A stretch of 64,000 nucleotides of DNA, from the NCBI RefSeq assembly GCF_013085465.1, contig NZ_CP049838.1, positions 6,448,001-6,512,000 of the forward strand, written 5' to 3'. Of this stretch, positions 55,859 to 64,000 are shown piece by piece. The stretch is from Streptomyces asoensis. GTDB taxonomy: Bacteria; Actinomycetota; Actinomycetes; Streptomycetales; Streptomycetaceae. The position numbers and the translations under genes are program-made. Position 1 is the first letter of the stretch, and each line of letters starts with the position of its first letter. Below the pieces are notes generated by a model that saw nothing but the letters and a program-made list of their open reading frames with translations, made no database searches and was not told where the DNA came from.

Positions 55859-57976
55859 CTACGCCGGCCCCAGCGAACGCTTCAGGAAGTCCACCTGGAG
55901 CAGCAGCAGGTTCTCCGCGACCTGTTCCTGGGGGGTCATGTGGGTCACGCCCGACAGGGGCAGCACCTCGTGCGGGCGCCCGGCGGCCAGCAGGGCCGAG
56001 GAGAGCCGCAGGGCGTGGGCGACGACCACGTTGTCGTCGGCCAGGCCATGGACGATCATCAGCGGGCGGTGGGGTTCGGCGGGCGAGGAGAGCCCCTCGT
56101 CGGTGACGAGCGAGCTCTTCGCGTACGCCTCCGGGGTCGTGGCCGGGTCGCCGAGGTACCGCTCGGTGTAGTGGGTGTCGTAGAGCCGCCAGTCGGTCAC
56201 CGGGGCGCCCGCGATGCCGGCGTGGAAGACGTCGGGGCGGCGCAGCACCGCGAGGGCCGCGAGCCAACCGCCGTAGGACCAGCCGCGGATCGCCACCCGG
56301 GAGAGGTCGAGGGGATGGCTCTTCGCCAGCTCCTCCAGCGCCTCGACCTGGTCGTCGAGGCTGACCGTGAGGTCGTGGTGGATCGCCTTCTCCCAGCCGG
56401 GGGAGCGGCCCGGGGTGCCCCGCCCGTCGGCGACGACCACCGCGAAACCCTGGTCGGCGAACCACTGCGAGGTCAGATGCGCGTTGTGCGCGGCGAGGAC
56501 CCGGGGCCCGTGCGGGCCGCCGTAGGGATCCATGAGTACGGGCAGGGGGGTGTCACCGGGGTAGTCCGTAGGCATAAGCACGGCGCACGGGATTCGTCGT
56601 GCGCCCCCTTCGGTGAGGAGTACGCGGGGGGACAGACCGGGATCTTCGGCGTACGACCGGACAGTCGCCACGAGCTTCCCGTCCCGCAGTACCCGCGCCA
56701 CGCTGCCCGGCCGGTCGAGCACCGCCGACACCAGGACGGTCACGTCCCCCGAGCGCACCGCCGAGTGCACCCCGGGCTCCTGGGAGAGGCGCTCGACGCC
56801 GAGTTCGTTGACGCGGTAGACGTGCACCTCACCGGTTTCCGGTGCGGCCGCGTCCGCCCCGGCCGAGGCGGCGACCAGCACGTCGTCGGACGTGACGTCC
56901 AGTACCGCACGTACGTGCAACTGGGCGCCCGTCAGCGGGCGTTCCCCGACGGCCAGGACCCGGGCGCCGCCCTCGTCGGCGATCCTGACCAACTGTCCCG
57001 ACGGGCTCCAGCACGGCACGCCGGGGAAAAGATCAAGCCAAATCGGATCTTCGTCGGCGTGCACCATCCGGGTCGTGCCGGAGTCGGTGTCCACCGCGAG
57101 GAACAGCTGACTGCGCTGGTCGCGCGCCTGTACGAGCAGCAGCGGCGCTCCCGCCCCTGACCAGTGCACTCGCGCCAGATACGGGTAGCGCGCCCGGTCC
57201 CAGACGACCTCCGTGCGCACTCCGTCGAGCCCGAACACGAACAGCCGGACCTCCGCGTTGGGCGTCCCGGCAGCCGGATACGGCACGTGTTGTGGGTCAC
57301 GTTTCGGCTGGGCCGGATCGGAGATCCACCACCGCTCCACCGGCGTGTCGTCCACCCGTGTGACCAGCAGTCGGTCCGACTCGGGAGACCACCAGAACCC
57401 CCGCGAGCGACCCATCTCCTCGGCCGCGATGAACTCGGCCAATCCATAGGAAACCGTGTCCGATTCCGGCTCCGCCAGTGCCCGGTCGTCGTCGCCCTCG
57501 GCTCCCACCACCCGCAGGGTGCCCCCGACGACGTACGCGACGAGCCGCCCGTCGGGGGACGGACGGGGGTCGATCACCGGCCCGGGGACCGCGAGTTCGG
57601 TCGCCGTACCGGCCCGCAGCTCCGCCGTGAAAAGCCGCCCTGACAAGGCGAAAGACGCCAGCTCGACGGCGTCGTCGGTGGCGTAGCCGACGATCCCGGC
57701 GCCGCCCTCACGGCTGCGCTCGCGGCGGGCGCGCTCCGCCGGCGAGAGGTCCTCCGAGGTGCCGCCGAGGAGGGTGCGCGGGTCGGCTGCCGGGCGCTCC
57801 GTGCCGTCCGCCGGGTCGAGGACCCACAGCGCACCCGCGCGGTCCGTGCCGGAGCCGGAGCGCAGGAACACGACCCGGGAACTGTCGGGGGCCACCGTGA
57901 ACGAACGCGGCGCGCCGAGGGTGAAACGCTGGGTGCGGGCGTGCCTGCGGGGGAAGGAGTCGGACTCGGTCGTCAT
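55859..57976 (-). CDS. S9 family prolyl oligopeptidase/DPP-IV-like peptidase
   Basis: The 705-residue protein has an N-terminal beta-propeller region (DPP-IV N domain, about 60-440) and a C-terminal alpha/beta-hydrolase domain. The nucleophile is in GWSYGGWLA, the acid in HGLADDNVV and the His in SGVTHMTPQE. It cleaves short peptides, probably after Pro or Ala, and appears cytoplasmic (no signal peptide). ATG 57976 is directly preceded by GGAGG with no spacer, so the true start or a leaderless mRNA should be considered. Its position next to three peptide importers suggests hydrolysis of imported peptides. Confidence 0.85.
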   Translation of the reverse strand: MTTESDSFPRRHARTQRFTLGAPRSFTVAPDSSRVVFLRSGSGTDRAGALWVLDPADGTERPAADPRTLLGGTSEDLSPAERARRERSREGGAGIVGYATDDAVELASFALSGRLFTAELRAGTATELAVPGPVIDPRPSPDGRLVAYVVGGTLRVVGAEGDDDRALAEPESDTVSYGLAEFIAAEEMGRSRGFWWSPESDRLLVTRVDDTPVERWWISDPAQPKRDPQHVPYPAAGTPNAEVRLFVFGLDGVRTEVVWDRARYPYLARVHWSGAGAPLLLVQARDQRSQLFLAVDTDSGTTRMVHADEDPIWLDLFPGVPCWSPSGQLVRIADEGGARVLAVGERPLTGAQLHVRAVLDVTSDDVLVAASAGADAAAPETGEVHVYRVNELGVERLSQEPGVHSAVRSGDVTVLVSAVLDRPGSVARVLRDGKLVATVRSYAEDPGLSPRVLLTEGGARRIPCAVLMPTDYPGDTPLPVLMDPYGGPHGPRVLAAHNAHLTSQWFADQGFAVVVADGRGTPGRSPGWEKAIHHDLTVSLDDQVEALEELAKSHPLDLSRVAIRGWSYGGWLAALAVLRRPDVFHAGIAGAPVTDWRLYDTHYTERYLGDPATTPEAYAKSSLVTDEGLSSPAEPHRPLMIVHGLADDNVVVAHALRLSSALLAAGRPHEVLPLSGVTHMTPQEQVAENLLLLQVDFLKRSLGPA

Positions 57977-58157
57977 CCTCCGACCATATTGGCCATGCGA
58001 CCCCCTTGTGCGGCTGTGCGCCGCGAGATGCGCACCCACACATAGTTATGATCACTAGCGCTGTGTGGGTATGAACCTGCTGGCTGATGTATGGATTTAC
58101 AAGTTCCCTTGTTCTGCTTTTGCCCCCACGTTCCCGGGTCCTTGGAGGTGAACCGCC

Positions 58158-58352
58158 GTGGCACTCTCGATTTCGGCGGTGGTGCTGCTGGCGATCATCG
58201 TCTTCTTGCTGGTCAAGAAGTCGGGGCTGAAAGGCGGTCACGCGGTCGTCTGCATCCTGCTCGGCTTCTATCTGGCCTCCTCGACGATCGCGCCCACGAT
58301 CAGCGACCTGACGACGAGCGTGGCGAGCATGATCGGCAGCATCAAGTTCTGA
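58158..58352 (+). CDS. Small membrane protein, 64 residues
   Basis: GTG 58158 with TTGGAGG ten bases upstream. Two hydrophobic helices flank a basic turn: about 4-19 (SISAVVLLAIIVFLLV, then KKSGLKGGH) and 28-45 (AVVCILLGFYLASSTIAP), followed by a Ser/Thr amphipathic tail. It resembles small conserved Streptomyces membrane proteins of unknown role. It is divergent from the S9 peptidase gene. Confidence 0.75.
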   Translation: MALSISAVVLLAIIVFLLVKKSGLKGGHAVVCILLGFYLASSTIAPTISDLTTSVASMIGSIKF

Positions 58353-58534
58353 CGCGTGCCGACACAGGGCTCCGGCGGGCGGCCGTCCGGAGCCGGCTAC
58401 CGGCTGCCTTCTCCGGACTCTGGCGCGATGTGGTGGAGTACTTCGACGCCCATCAGGTCGGCCTCACGGCCACGCCCACGCCCGCTCCCTGGGCGGAGAG
58501 GTCGACGTACCGGAGGCCGGGGTCGAGTAGACCG

Positions 58535-58744
58535 TCAGCCTTCGGACGCGTACGGCACGAAGTCGGCCCAAGCTTCCGGTGAGAGCCGGAGGCGGGGGCC
58601 GGCGGTGTGCTTGGAGTCGCGGACGTGGATGGTGGCGGTGGTGATGGCGATCTCCACGCAGGACTCACCGTCGGGCCCGCTGCTGTAGCTGCTCTTGAAC
58701 CACGCCGGTTCGGATAGGCCCCCGGCGGCGTGCTTGCGGATCAT
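58535..58744 (-). CDS. DUF397 domain protein
   Basis: The 69-residue protein has the DUF397 pattern ([39 protein letters not shown]). Its ATG overlaps the stop of the upstream XRE regulator (ATGA). DUF397 proteins are the usual small partner in WhiJ-like regulator triads in Streptomyces, together with an XRE/DUF5753 regulator and a small GHKL ATPase, all present here. Confidence 0.88.
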   Translation of the reverse strand: MIRKHAAGGLSEPAWFKSSYSSGPDGESCVEIAITTATIHVRDSKHTAGPRLRLSPEAWADFVPYASEG

Positions 58745-59619
58745 GTCTCTCCCAGCAGTTTCTCGATGAGGGTCAGCGACTCCCCTGGGCGGAGAGCCTG
58801 CGCCCGGATGGTGCCGTACCGCAGCTCAAGGATGCGGAGCTGCCTCAGGTCGGTTGTCGGACGGCCACTGAACGCCCCGTCGGAACGGCCTACTCCTGTG
58901 CCGTCCTCGAACTTCAGCAGCTCGATCCTGCCGCTGAGGCCAGGGTGTGCCCCGCTGTCCATCGGCATCACCTGAAGCGTCACGTTGTTCAACCGCCCCA
59001 CCTGTAGCAGGCGTTCGAACTGCTGTCGCCTCACCATTGTGCCCCCAACGTTGCGGCGCAGCGTCGACTCTTCCAGGACGAAGCCCAGTGCGGGCGCAGG
59101 TGACCGCTCGAAGACGGATTGCCGTGCCATGCGAGCCGCAACCAGCCGTTCCACATCTTCCGGCGTGTAGGCGGGCTGCCAAGATTCCAGCAAGGCGCGC
59201 GCATGCTCGGGAGTCTGCAACAGCCCATGAATGTTGTTGCACTCGTACACCCCGATCTCGACCGCCCTTGCTTCCATCGCCGCCAGATCCCGCACCTTCT
59301 TCGGATACCGGACCTTCTTCACGTCCTCCTTCATCGCCGAGAGCAACCCGCCCGCCCCCAACACCTTGTCGGCCTTGTCCAGGTACTCGGGGCGGGGGAT
59401 CCGCTTGCCGCTCTCGATCTTGTAGACGAGGTCCTCGCCGTACCCGACCGCCAATCCGAAGTCGGCCGCGCGCATCCCCACGGCCTCTCGCCGCAGCTTC
59501 AGCTGTCGCCCCACCGTCTCCACGACGGCGATGCCCCAGTCGTCGTCCGGGTCCACCTCCCAACCCGGCTCGTCCGCCTCCTCCTTGAGCTGGACCGGCT
59601 TGCCGTTCACCTGCGTCAT
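58741..59619 (-). CDS. XRE family regulator with DUF5753 (WhiJ-like)
   Basis: The protein is 292 residues from ATG 59619, with GGAGGGG upstream. The helix-turn-helix covers about residues 35-90 (LRREAVGMRAADFGLAVGYG, DLVYKIESGKRIP). The DUF5753 domain follows (NIHGLLQTPEHARALLESW, RRQQFERLLQVGRLNNVTLQ). It is translationally coupled to the DUF397 gene and divergent from a GHKL ATPase gene. The shared spacer has three CCGGACA repeats that may be its operator. Confidence 0.88.
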   Translation of the reverse strand: MTQVNGKPVQLKEEADEPGWEVDPDDDWGIAVVETVGRQLKLRREAVGMRAADFGLAVGYGEDLVYKIESGKRIPRPEYLDKADKVLGAGGLLSAMKEDVKKVRYPKKVRDLAAMEARAVEIGVYECNNIHGLLQTPEHARALLESWQPAYTPEDVERLVAARMARQSVFERSPAPALGFVLEESTLRRNVGGTMVRRQQFERLLQVGRLNNVTLQVMPMDSGAHPGLSGRIELLKFEDGTGVGRSDGAFSGRPTTDLRQLRILELRYGTIRAQALRPGESLTLIEKLLGET

Positions 59620-59638
59620 TCCGCACCCCTCCGTCACC

Positions 59639-59678
59639 CGGACCGACAGTCCGGACACGACCGGACAACGCCCGGACA
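59639..59678. promoter_or_regulatory. CCGGACA direct repeats, likely XRE operator
   Basis: CCGGACA occurs at 59651, 59661 and 59672 (10 and 11 bases apart), with a related CCGGACC just before. The spacing of one helical turn and the location between diverging regulator genes point to an autoregulatory operator. Confidence 0.5.
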
Positions 59679-59722
59679 GTCACCGTACGCAACGGCTCCA
59701 TCACTGTTCACGGTAAGCGGGA

Positions 59723-60202
59723 GTGGCCACTCTGAGTGACGTGATCCAGGAATCCGTCTCCGCCGGGACCCGTCCCGGCCAGCACTTCCGCAACTTCAGC
59801 GTGCGGTTGTCCCCCACGCCTCGCGGAGCACGCCTCGCCCGTCTGCTGACCGCCGAGCAACTGCGCTCCTGGGGAAAGCCGGTGGACCCGGCCGGCCAGA
59901 TCGTCGCCGAACTCGCGGCGAACGCGGTGACCCACGGGCGCGTACCGGGCCGGGACTTCAGACTCACGCTCTACGTCATCGCGAACACGCTGCGGATCGA
60001 AGTGACCGACACAGCGGGGGACCGGCCTCCCCGTCCAGGGCGTCCGGGCCCGGACGCCGAATCCGAGTCCGGCCGTGGACTGCTCCTGGTCGAGGCGCTC
60101 GCCGACCGCTGGGGCTGGGCCCCGGAGCTGCGCCCGCGCAAGACGGTCTGGGCCGAGGTCGTACTTCCGCCGGATGACGTTCAGGGCCGCCACGGCTCCT
60201 GA
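59723..60202 (+). CDS. GHKL ATP-binding protein of the WhiJ-like triad
   Basis: The protein is 159 residues from GTG 59723. The HATPase_c domain has an N-box (IVAELAANAVTHGR), G1 (VTDTAGDRPP) and G2 (ESGRGLLLVEALA). It is divergent from the XRE regulator. In such triads the ATPase is thought to modulate the regulator, but the mechanism is unsettled. Confidence 0.85.
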   Translation: MATLSDVIQESVSAGTRPGQHFRNFSVRLSPTPRGARLARLLTAEQLRSWGKPVDPAGQIVAELAANAVTHGRVPGRDFRLTLYVIANTLRIEVTDTAGDRPPRPGRPGPDAESESGRGLLLVEALADRWGWAPELRPRKTVWAEVVLPPDDVQGRHGS

Positions 60203-60543
60203 CCGGCGGGCGGAAGACCCGGAGGAGACGACGCGCGTCCGTCACCGGAACCCGGATTCTCAGGCTTCGGGGCAAGTGGCGCTCATTCCAAAGGACCACG
60301 ACGGCGGAGAAAGAACCCGACCAAGCCCCACCCCTCCCGCCCGTCGAGCAAACTCACTCCCGCGAGTGAATATGCCCAACTCGGCTGGATTCGTGACGGG
60401 TTGCCTGCCTTACGGTCAGCGCAACGCAGGGACCCCGACGCGGGACCCGACGCAACACCACAACCCCAGACATGCGACGGCCCCCGCCGGGACGGCAATC
60501 CCAGTGCGAGGGCCTGACCACCGAGGAAGAAGAGAGCTTCCCG
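60203..60543 (+). promoter_or_regulatory. Leader region with conserved-looking hairpin before HTH gene
   Basis: The spacer is 341 bp. Just upstream of the HTH gene, GGCCCCCGC (60479) and GCGAGGGCC (60506-60514) can pair (8 of 9). They follow the small start ATGCGACGG (60472), which is in frame with the CDS. I recall similar structured leaders before related Streptomyces HTH genes; this needs checking. The rest shows no gene. Confidence 0.4.
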
Positions 60544-61419
60544 ATGGACACCCAAAACCCTAGCGCGCCCCCATGCGCCGAGTCCCGTAACGCGGGCAAA
60601 AACCACCCCCGCGCGGGCGGACTCACCCACGACAACGCCCGTCACATCACCCGCTTCACGGTGATCGGCAACCACCTCGCCCAGCACCGGGAGCTGTCGC
60701 TCCTGGCGATCGGGCTGGGCGTGCACATCCAGTCGCTGCCCAAGGGTGCGCGCGTCGACATCAAGTCCCTCACCGCCCGCTTCCCCGAGGGCGCCACCCG
60801 GATCGCCGCCGCCCTGCGCGAACTGGAGTCCCACGGCTACCTGCGCCGCGAACGCTCCCGTATCCCCGGCGGCCGGATCGTCACCCGCACGGTCTCCTGC
60901 AACCAGCCCGGCCGCCACGACCGCCACCCGGCAGCAGCAACCGCCGATCACGCTCACGTCCCCGCGACTCCCGCCAAGCCGAAGAAGCGCACGCCCCGCA
61001 AGCCACTCCCGGCCGTCCCGCACCCCGGCTACCCCGCCCCCGCTCTCCTCCAGGCCGCCACCGACCTCCTCGCCGGCCTGCGCCGTCACGACCCCCGCCT
61101 CCTCCTCTCCGCCTGCGACATGGCCCATCTCGCTCCCGGCGTCGCCGCCTGGCTGGAGCGGGACGTCTCCCCCGACGCCGTCCGCCAGGCCCTCGCGGCC
61201 GACCTTCCGCCCGAAGGCGTCCGCCGTCCCGCCGCCCTTCTGGCCCACCGGCTCACAGCCCTGCTGCCACCGCCGCCACCGTTCCGTGCGCCCGCGGCCC
61301 CACCGTCGCCCGCCCCGCACCGGATGCGGAACTGCGACGGCTGCGACCGCGGCATCCGCTCACCCGAGCCGGGCACACGCTGCCGCGACTGCCGGGAGCG
61401 GTCGGCGGCGGCTCTCTAA
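60544..61419 (+). CDS. Helix-turn-helix protein with C-terminal zinc ribbon
   Basis: The protein is 291 residues from ATG 60544 (in-frame ATG 60472 would add 24 residues). A winged-helix DNA-binding region covers about 35-115 (RFTVIGNHLAQHRELSLLAI, AALRELESHGYLRRERSRIP), resembling plasmid-replication-type or MarR-like wings. A Pro/Lys-rich linker and a helical region follow. The end carries a CxxC...CxxC motif (NCDGCDRGI, TRCRDCRER). A DNA-binding regulator of unknown target; similar genes occur in several copies in Streptomyces. Confidence 0.72.
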   Translation: MDTQNPSAPPCAESRNAGKNHPRAGGLTHDNARHITRFTVIGNHLAQHRELSLLAIGLGVHIQSLPKGARVDIKSLTARFPEGATRIAAALRELESHGYLRRERSRIPGGRIVTRTVSCNQPGRHDRHPAAATADHAHVPATPAKPKKRTPRKPLPAVPHPGYPAPALLQAATDLLAGLRRHDPRLLLSACDMAHLAPGVAAWLERDVSPDAVRQALAADLPPEGVRRPAALLAHRLTALLPPPPPFRAPAAPPSPAPHRMRNCDGCDRGIRSPEPGTRCRDCRERSAAAL

Positions 61420-61442
61420 GACCCCACAAGCAAGGAAAACGC

Positions 61443-62327
61443 ATGGTCAACTCGTCCCACGAGGCGATGCACCGCATCTTCCAGGAGTACCCCGGCCTGT
61501 TCACCGGCGTCTCCAAGGTGCTCGGCCTCCCGTTCGTCCCACCCAAGCGCGTGACGGTTCTGCCGACCGATCTCACCGAGATCCAGCCTGTGGAACGTCG
61601 TGTCGACACGCTGCTGCGTTTCGACGGTGAGGAGTCGTTCTTGCTGGCTGTCGAGGCACAGAGCGCGAAGGACCCGGACAAGCCCGCCAGCTGGGCCTAC
61701 TACCTGTCCTTCTTGTACACGAAGTACAAGATCCCGCCTTTGCTGCTGGTCGTCTGCCAGGACCGGACGACGGCAGAGTGGGCCGCGCGGCCGATGGTCC
61801 TCGGACCAGAGCAGTGGCCTTCCCTCACCCTGCGTCCGCTCGTGGTCGGTCCGCACAACATGCCCTTGATCACCGACCCGGACGAAGCTCGCGCCGACCT
61901 GGCGTTGGCCGCGCTCTCAGCCATCACTCACGCGAAAGCACCGGCCGTCGGTGGGATACTGAAAACGCTGTCCACCGCACTGCGCGATGCTCCTGCGACG
62001 GTCGTCGTCCCCATCATCGAATTCATCGCTCAAGGCCTCGGTAGCAACCGTCGGGCCGCGGAACTCTGGAGGAACCTGGTGGCTGTGGACCTTTCCCCGT
62101 ACAAGTCGTACATCTTCGAAGAGTTTCGTGATGAGGGCCGGGCCCAGCGAGGCGCCGAGGACATCGTGCTCGTCCTCGAGGCACGCGGCTTCGACATCTC
62201 CGACGAGATCCGCGAACGCATCACCGGCTGTGACGACCCCGATGTCCTGCGGGACTGGCTCACCCGAGCCGTCACCGCGTCGTCCGCCGAAGCGATCTTC
62301 ACCCACGGACCCGACGACGAGGGGTGA
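61443..62327 (+). CDS. Rpn/PD-(D/E)XK nuclease-like protein
   Basis: The 294-residue protein has a nuclease-like core: D55 in RRVDTLLRF and E71-A-Q73 in FLLAVEAQSAKD. Together with SWAYYLSFLYTKYKIPPLLL these match the Rpn/transposase-like PD-(D/E)XK family. The C-terminus contains a helical segment (RGAEDIVLVLEARGFDISDE) often seen in this group. It follows the HTH gene by 23 bases and may be cotranscribed. Function in recombination or element maintenance is inferred. Confidence 0.75.
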   Translation: MVNSSHEAMHRIFQEYPGLFTGVSKVLGLPFVPPKRVTVLPTDLTEIQPVERRVDTLLRFDGEESFLLAVEAQSAKDPDKPASWAYYLSFLYTKYKIPPLLLVVCQDRTTAEWAARPMVLGPEQWPSLTLRPLVVGPHNMPLITDPDEARADLALAALSAITHAKAPAVGGILKTLSTALRDAPATVVVPIIEFIAQGLGSNRRAAELWRNLVAVDLSPYKSYIFEEFRDEGRAQRGAEDIVLVLEARGFDISDEIRERITGCDDPDVLRDWLTRAVTASSAEAIFTHGPDDEG

Positions 62328-62376
62328 CGGGCGGGTGGATGACCGGGGGACGGGCGTCGCCTCGTAGGGTTGGCCC

Positions 62377-63291
62377 ATGACGGAACTCCCCTCCCCCAAC
62401 CTCCGGCCGGGAGAACCCCCAGCTCGCGCCGCCCGGCGTCTGCTGCTGGTGCACGCGCACCCGGACGACGAGTCGATCAACAACGGCGCGACCATGGCCA
62501 GGTACACGGCCGAGGGTGCCCGCGTGACCCTGGTCACCTGCACCCTCGGTGAACTCGGCGAGGTCATCCCGCCCGAGCTGCGGCATCTGACCGGTGCCGC
62601 CCTGGGGGAGCACCGGCGTCGTGAACTCGCCGCCGCCATGGCCGAACTCGGTGTCGACGACTTCCGCCTGCTCGGCGGCGCCGGCCGCTACGGCGACTCC
62701 GGGATGATGGGCCTTCCCGACAACGACGACCCCGCCTGTTTCTGGCGGGCCGACGTCGACGAGGCCGCCGCGTCCCTCGTCGAGGTCATCCTCGAGGTAC
62801 GCCCCCAGGTCCTCGTCACCTACGACGACGACGGCGGCTACGGCCACCCCGACCACATCCAGGCCCACCGCGTCGCCATGCGGGCCGCGGAGCTGGCCGA
62901 GGACGCCGGGTGGCGCATCCCCAAGGTGTACTGGAACCGCGTCCCGCGCTCCGTCGCCGAGGCCGCCTTCGCCCGGCTCCGGGAGGAGCTTCCGGGGCTG
63001 CCCTTCGCCAAGAGCGCCGTCGTGCCCGACGTACCGGGTGTGGTGGACGACGACCGGGTCACCGCCGAGATCGACGGCGGCCCCGCGTACACCGCCGCCA
63101 AGGCCGCCGCGATGCGCGCGCACGCCACCCAGGTCGAAGTCGCGCCCGGCGAGCGGTACTTCGCCCTCTCCAACGAGCTCGCGCAGCCCCTGTTCCCGAC
63201 CGAGTACTACGAACTCGTACGCGGGGAGCCCGCCGGGAAGAGGGAGACCGACCTGTTCGCGGGTACGGGCGACGCGGCGGAGGTGGCGTGA
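62377..63291 (+). CDS. mshB: Mycothiol deacetylase MshB
   Basis: The 304-residue LmbE-family zinc deacetylase has the AHPDDE motif ([13 protein letters not shown], zinc ligands H28 and D31) and the second zinc motif GHPDH. MshB-specific stretches include [15 protein letters not shown]. It deacetylates GlcNAc-inositol in mycothiol synthesis. Its stop overlaps the next start (TGATG). Confidence 0.93.
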   Translation: MTELPSPNLRPGEPPARAARRLLLVHAHPDDESINNGATMARYTAEGARVTLVTCTLGELGEVIPPELRHLTGAALGEHRRRELAAAMAELGVDDFRLLGGAGRYGDSGMMGLPDNDDPACFWRADVDEAAASLVEVILEVRPQVLVTYDDDGGYGHPDHIQAHRVAMRAAELAEDAGWRIPKVYWNRVPRSVAEAAFARLREELPGLPFAKSAVVPDVPGVVDDDRVTAEIDGGPAYTAAKAAAMRAHATQVEVAPGERYFALSNELAQPLFPTEYYELVRGEPAGKRETDLFAGTGDAAEVA

Positions 63292-63701
63292 TGTCCGATC
63301 GTGGTTCGATGCTCGCCCAGCCGCTGCGGATGCCGCCCGCCGGACGGATCGCCGCCTGTACAGCGCTCCTGCTGCTCGGTGCCGTCGCCGGTCTCGCCGG
63401 GGCGCTCGTCCAGGCCGGCTGGTTCCCGGGCGGGCTGCTCCTCGCGCTCGTGGGCGCGGCCGGGCTGTTCCTCGGCGGGGCGCGGGCGCTTCGCAGCCGT
63501 GCCGGGGCCGTCGCGCCCGCCGCCGGCTGGATGATCTCCGTCATCCTGTGCACGGCGGGCCGTCCCGAGGGCGACTTCCTGTTCGGCGCGGGAGGCGGTT
63601 CCTACCTTTTCCTGCTCGGCGGCATGGCACTTGCTGTGATCTGCGCCACCATTGGTTTGGGGCGGCAACCGGTCGGCGGCGACGTCCGACTTGGCAAGTG
63701 A
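63291..63701 (+). CDS. Four-helix membrane protein (DUF6113-like)
   Basis: The protein is 136 residues from ATG 63291, overlapping the mshB stop by 1 base. Hydrophobic helices lie at about 20-42, 47-62, 75-88 and 105-122. It is translationally coupled to mshB, an arrangement I recall as frequent in Streptomyces. Function is unknown. Confidence 0.75.
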   Translation: MSDRGSMLAQPLRMPPAGRIAACTALLLLGAVAGLAGALVQAGWFPGGLLLALVGAAGLFLGGARALRSRAGAVAPAAGWMISVILCTAGRPEGDFLFGAGGGSYLFLLGGMALAVICATIGLGRQPVGGDVRLGK

Positions 63702-63854
63702 CGTACCACTTCACCGTGGCGCGCCGGTGGGAGTCCCGTGTGGGTTTCCCTGGCGGTCGTGGGATACGGGCCAGAAGTGGCCAGTATGGTGGTGCGCGCC
63801 GCCGAGCTGCCCGTGAGGCCGTGCGGGCGGCGGAGCCAACCTGGAGAACCTGCC

Positions 63855-64000
63855 TTGAGTCGTGAAACTGACAGTCCGTCCTCCGGGCCCAACGGGCGCG
63901 GCGGAGCCGCATACCCCTCGGGCACGCCGCCGTACGGCACCCCCGTGGTGTCCGACGGCGGTGCGGACGCGGGCCGTTCGTCCGCGCAGCCGGAGGAACG
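63855..64000 (+). CDS. Start of a gene cut by the window edge
   Basis: TTG 63855 with GGAGAA eight bases upstream opens a frame to the end of the window. The visible 48 residues are Ser/Pro/Gly-rich and acidic (SRETDSPSSGPNGRGG, YPSGTPPYGTP), as in low-complexity N-termini of Streptomyces envelope or regulatory proteins. No domain is visible yet. Confidence 0.5.
   Translation, partial: MSRETDSPSSGPNGRGGAAYPSGTPPYGTPVVSDGGADAGRSSAQPEE

Overview
The window is high-GC actinobacterial DNA that reads as a Streptomyces chromosome. The evidence is the extreme third-position GC in most genes, frequent GTG starts, SARP/AfsR regulators, a WhiJ-type XRE/DUF397/ATPase triad, the mycothiol enzyme MshB and a five-gene oligopeptide permease in the order of the S. 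coelicolor bldK operon.

Layout. 0-11.2 kb holds the tail of an AfsR-like regulator, a DUF4190/septum-formation protein, a GntR regulator, a Nudix hydrolase, two GHKL-type regulators (one a large PAS-GAF-SpoIIE phosphatase), a coiled-coil membrane protein and a GH18-like membrane-anchored protein with a 14-residue tandem repeat. 11.2-15.1 kb, minus strand, is a succinate dehydrogenase operon of the mycobacterial Sdh1 type. 15.4-19.7 kb holds a peptide-binding lipoprotein and TypA. 20.2-26.7 kb is bldKABCDE, preceded by a possible 22-codon leader ORF.

26.7-49.5 kb looks like an accessory insertion. It carries repeat-rich spacer DNA, a methyltransferase, a DinB protein and two convergent SARP regulators. 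These are followed by a RiPP biosynthetic locus of visibly lower GC (about 33.6-43.0 kb). It ends with a transposase remnant and then a second, inverted bldK-like operon (43.4-49.5 kb, minus strand).

The RiPP locus is the most interesting part. A plus-strand operon encodes a TglI/MbnC-like partner protein, a 54-residue Cys-containing peptide, a DUF692 MNIO enzyme, a large FAD/NAD(P)-binding protein, a 2OG-Fe(II) oxygenase and an ABC exporter. The 54-residue peptide overlaps the partner gene and is easily missed. Immediately beyond lies a 68-residue Cys/Ser/Thr-rich precursor on the minus strand, closed by a perfect 19-bp-stem terminator. It is divergent from a class III lanthionine synthetase (LanKC). 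I infer either one hybrid MNIO/lanthipeptide pathway or two nested RiPP pathways sharing export and regulation.

50.0-55.7 kb is a third peptide importer, of Dpp/Opp type. An S9 peptidase, a small membrane protein, the WhiJ-like triad, a helix-turn-helix/zinc-ribbon protein, an Rpn-like nuclease, mshB and a membrane protein complete the window, which ends inside another gene. No rRNA, tRNA or CRISPR array was seen. All functional calls come from reading translated sequence; no database search was run.
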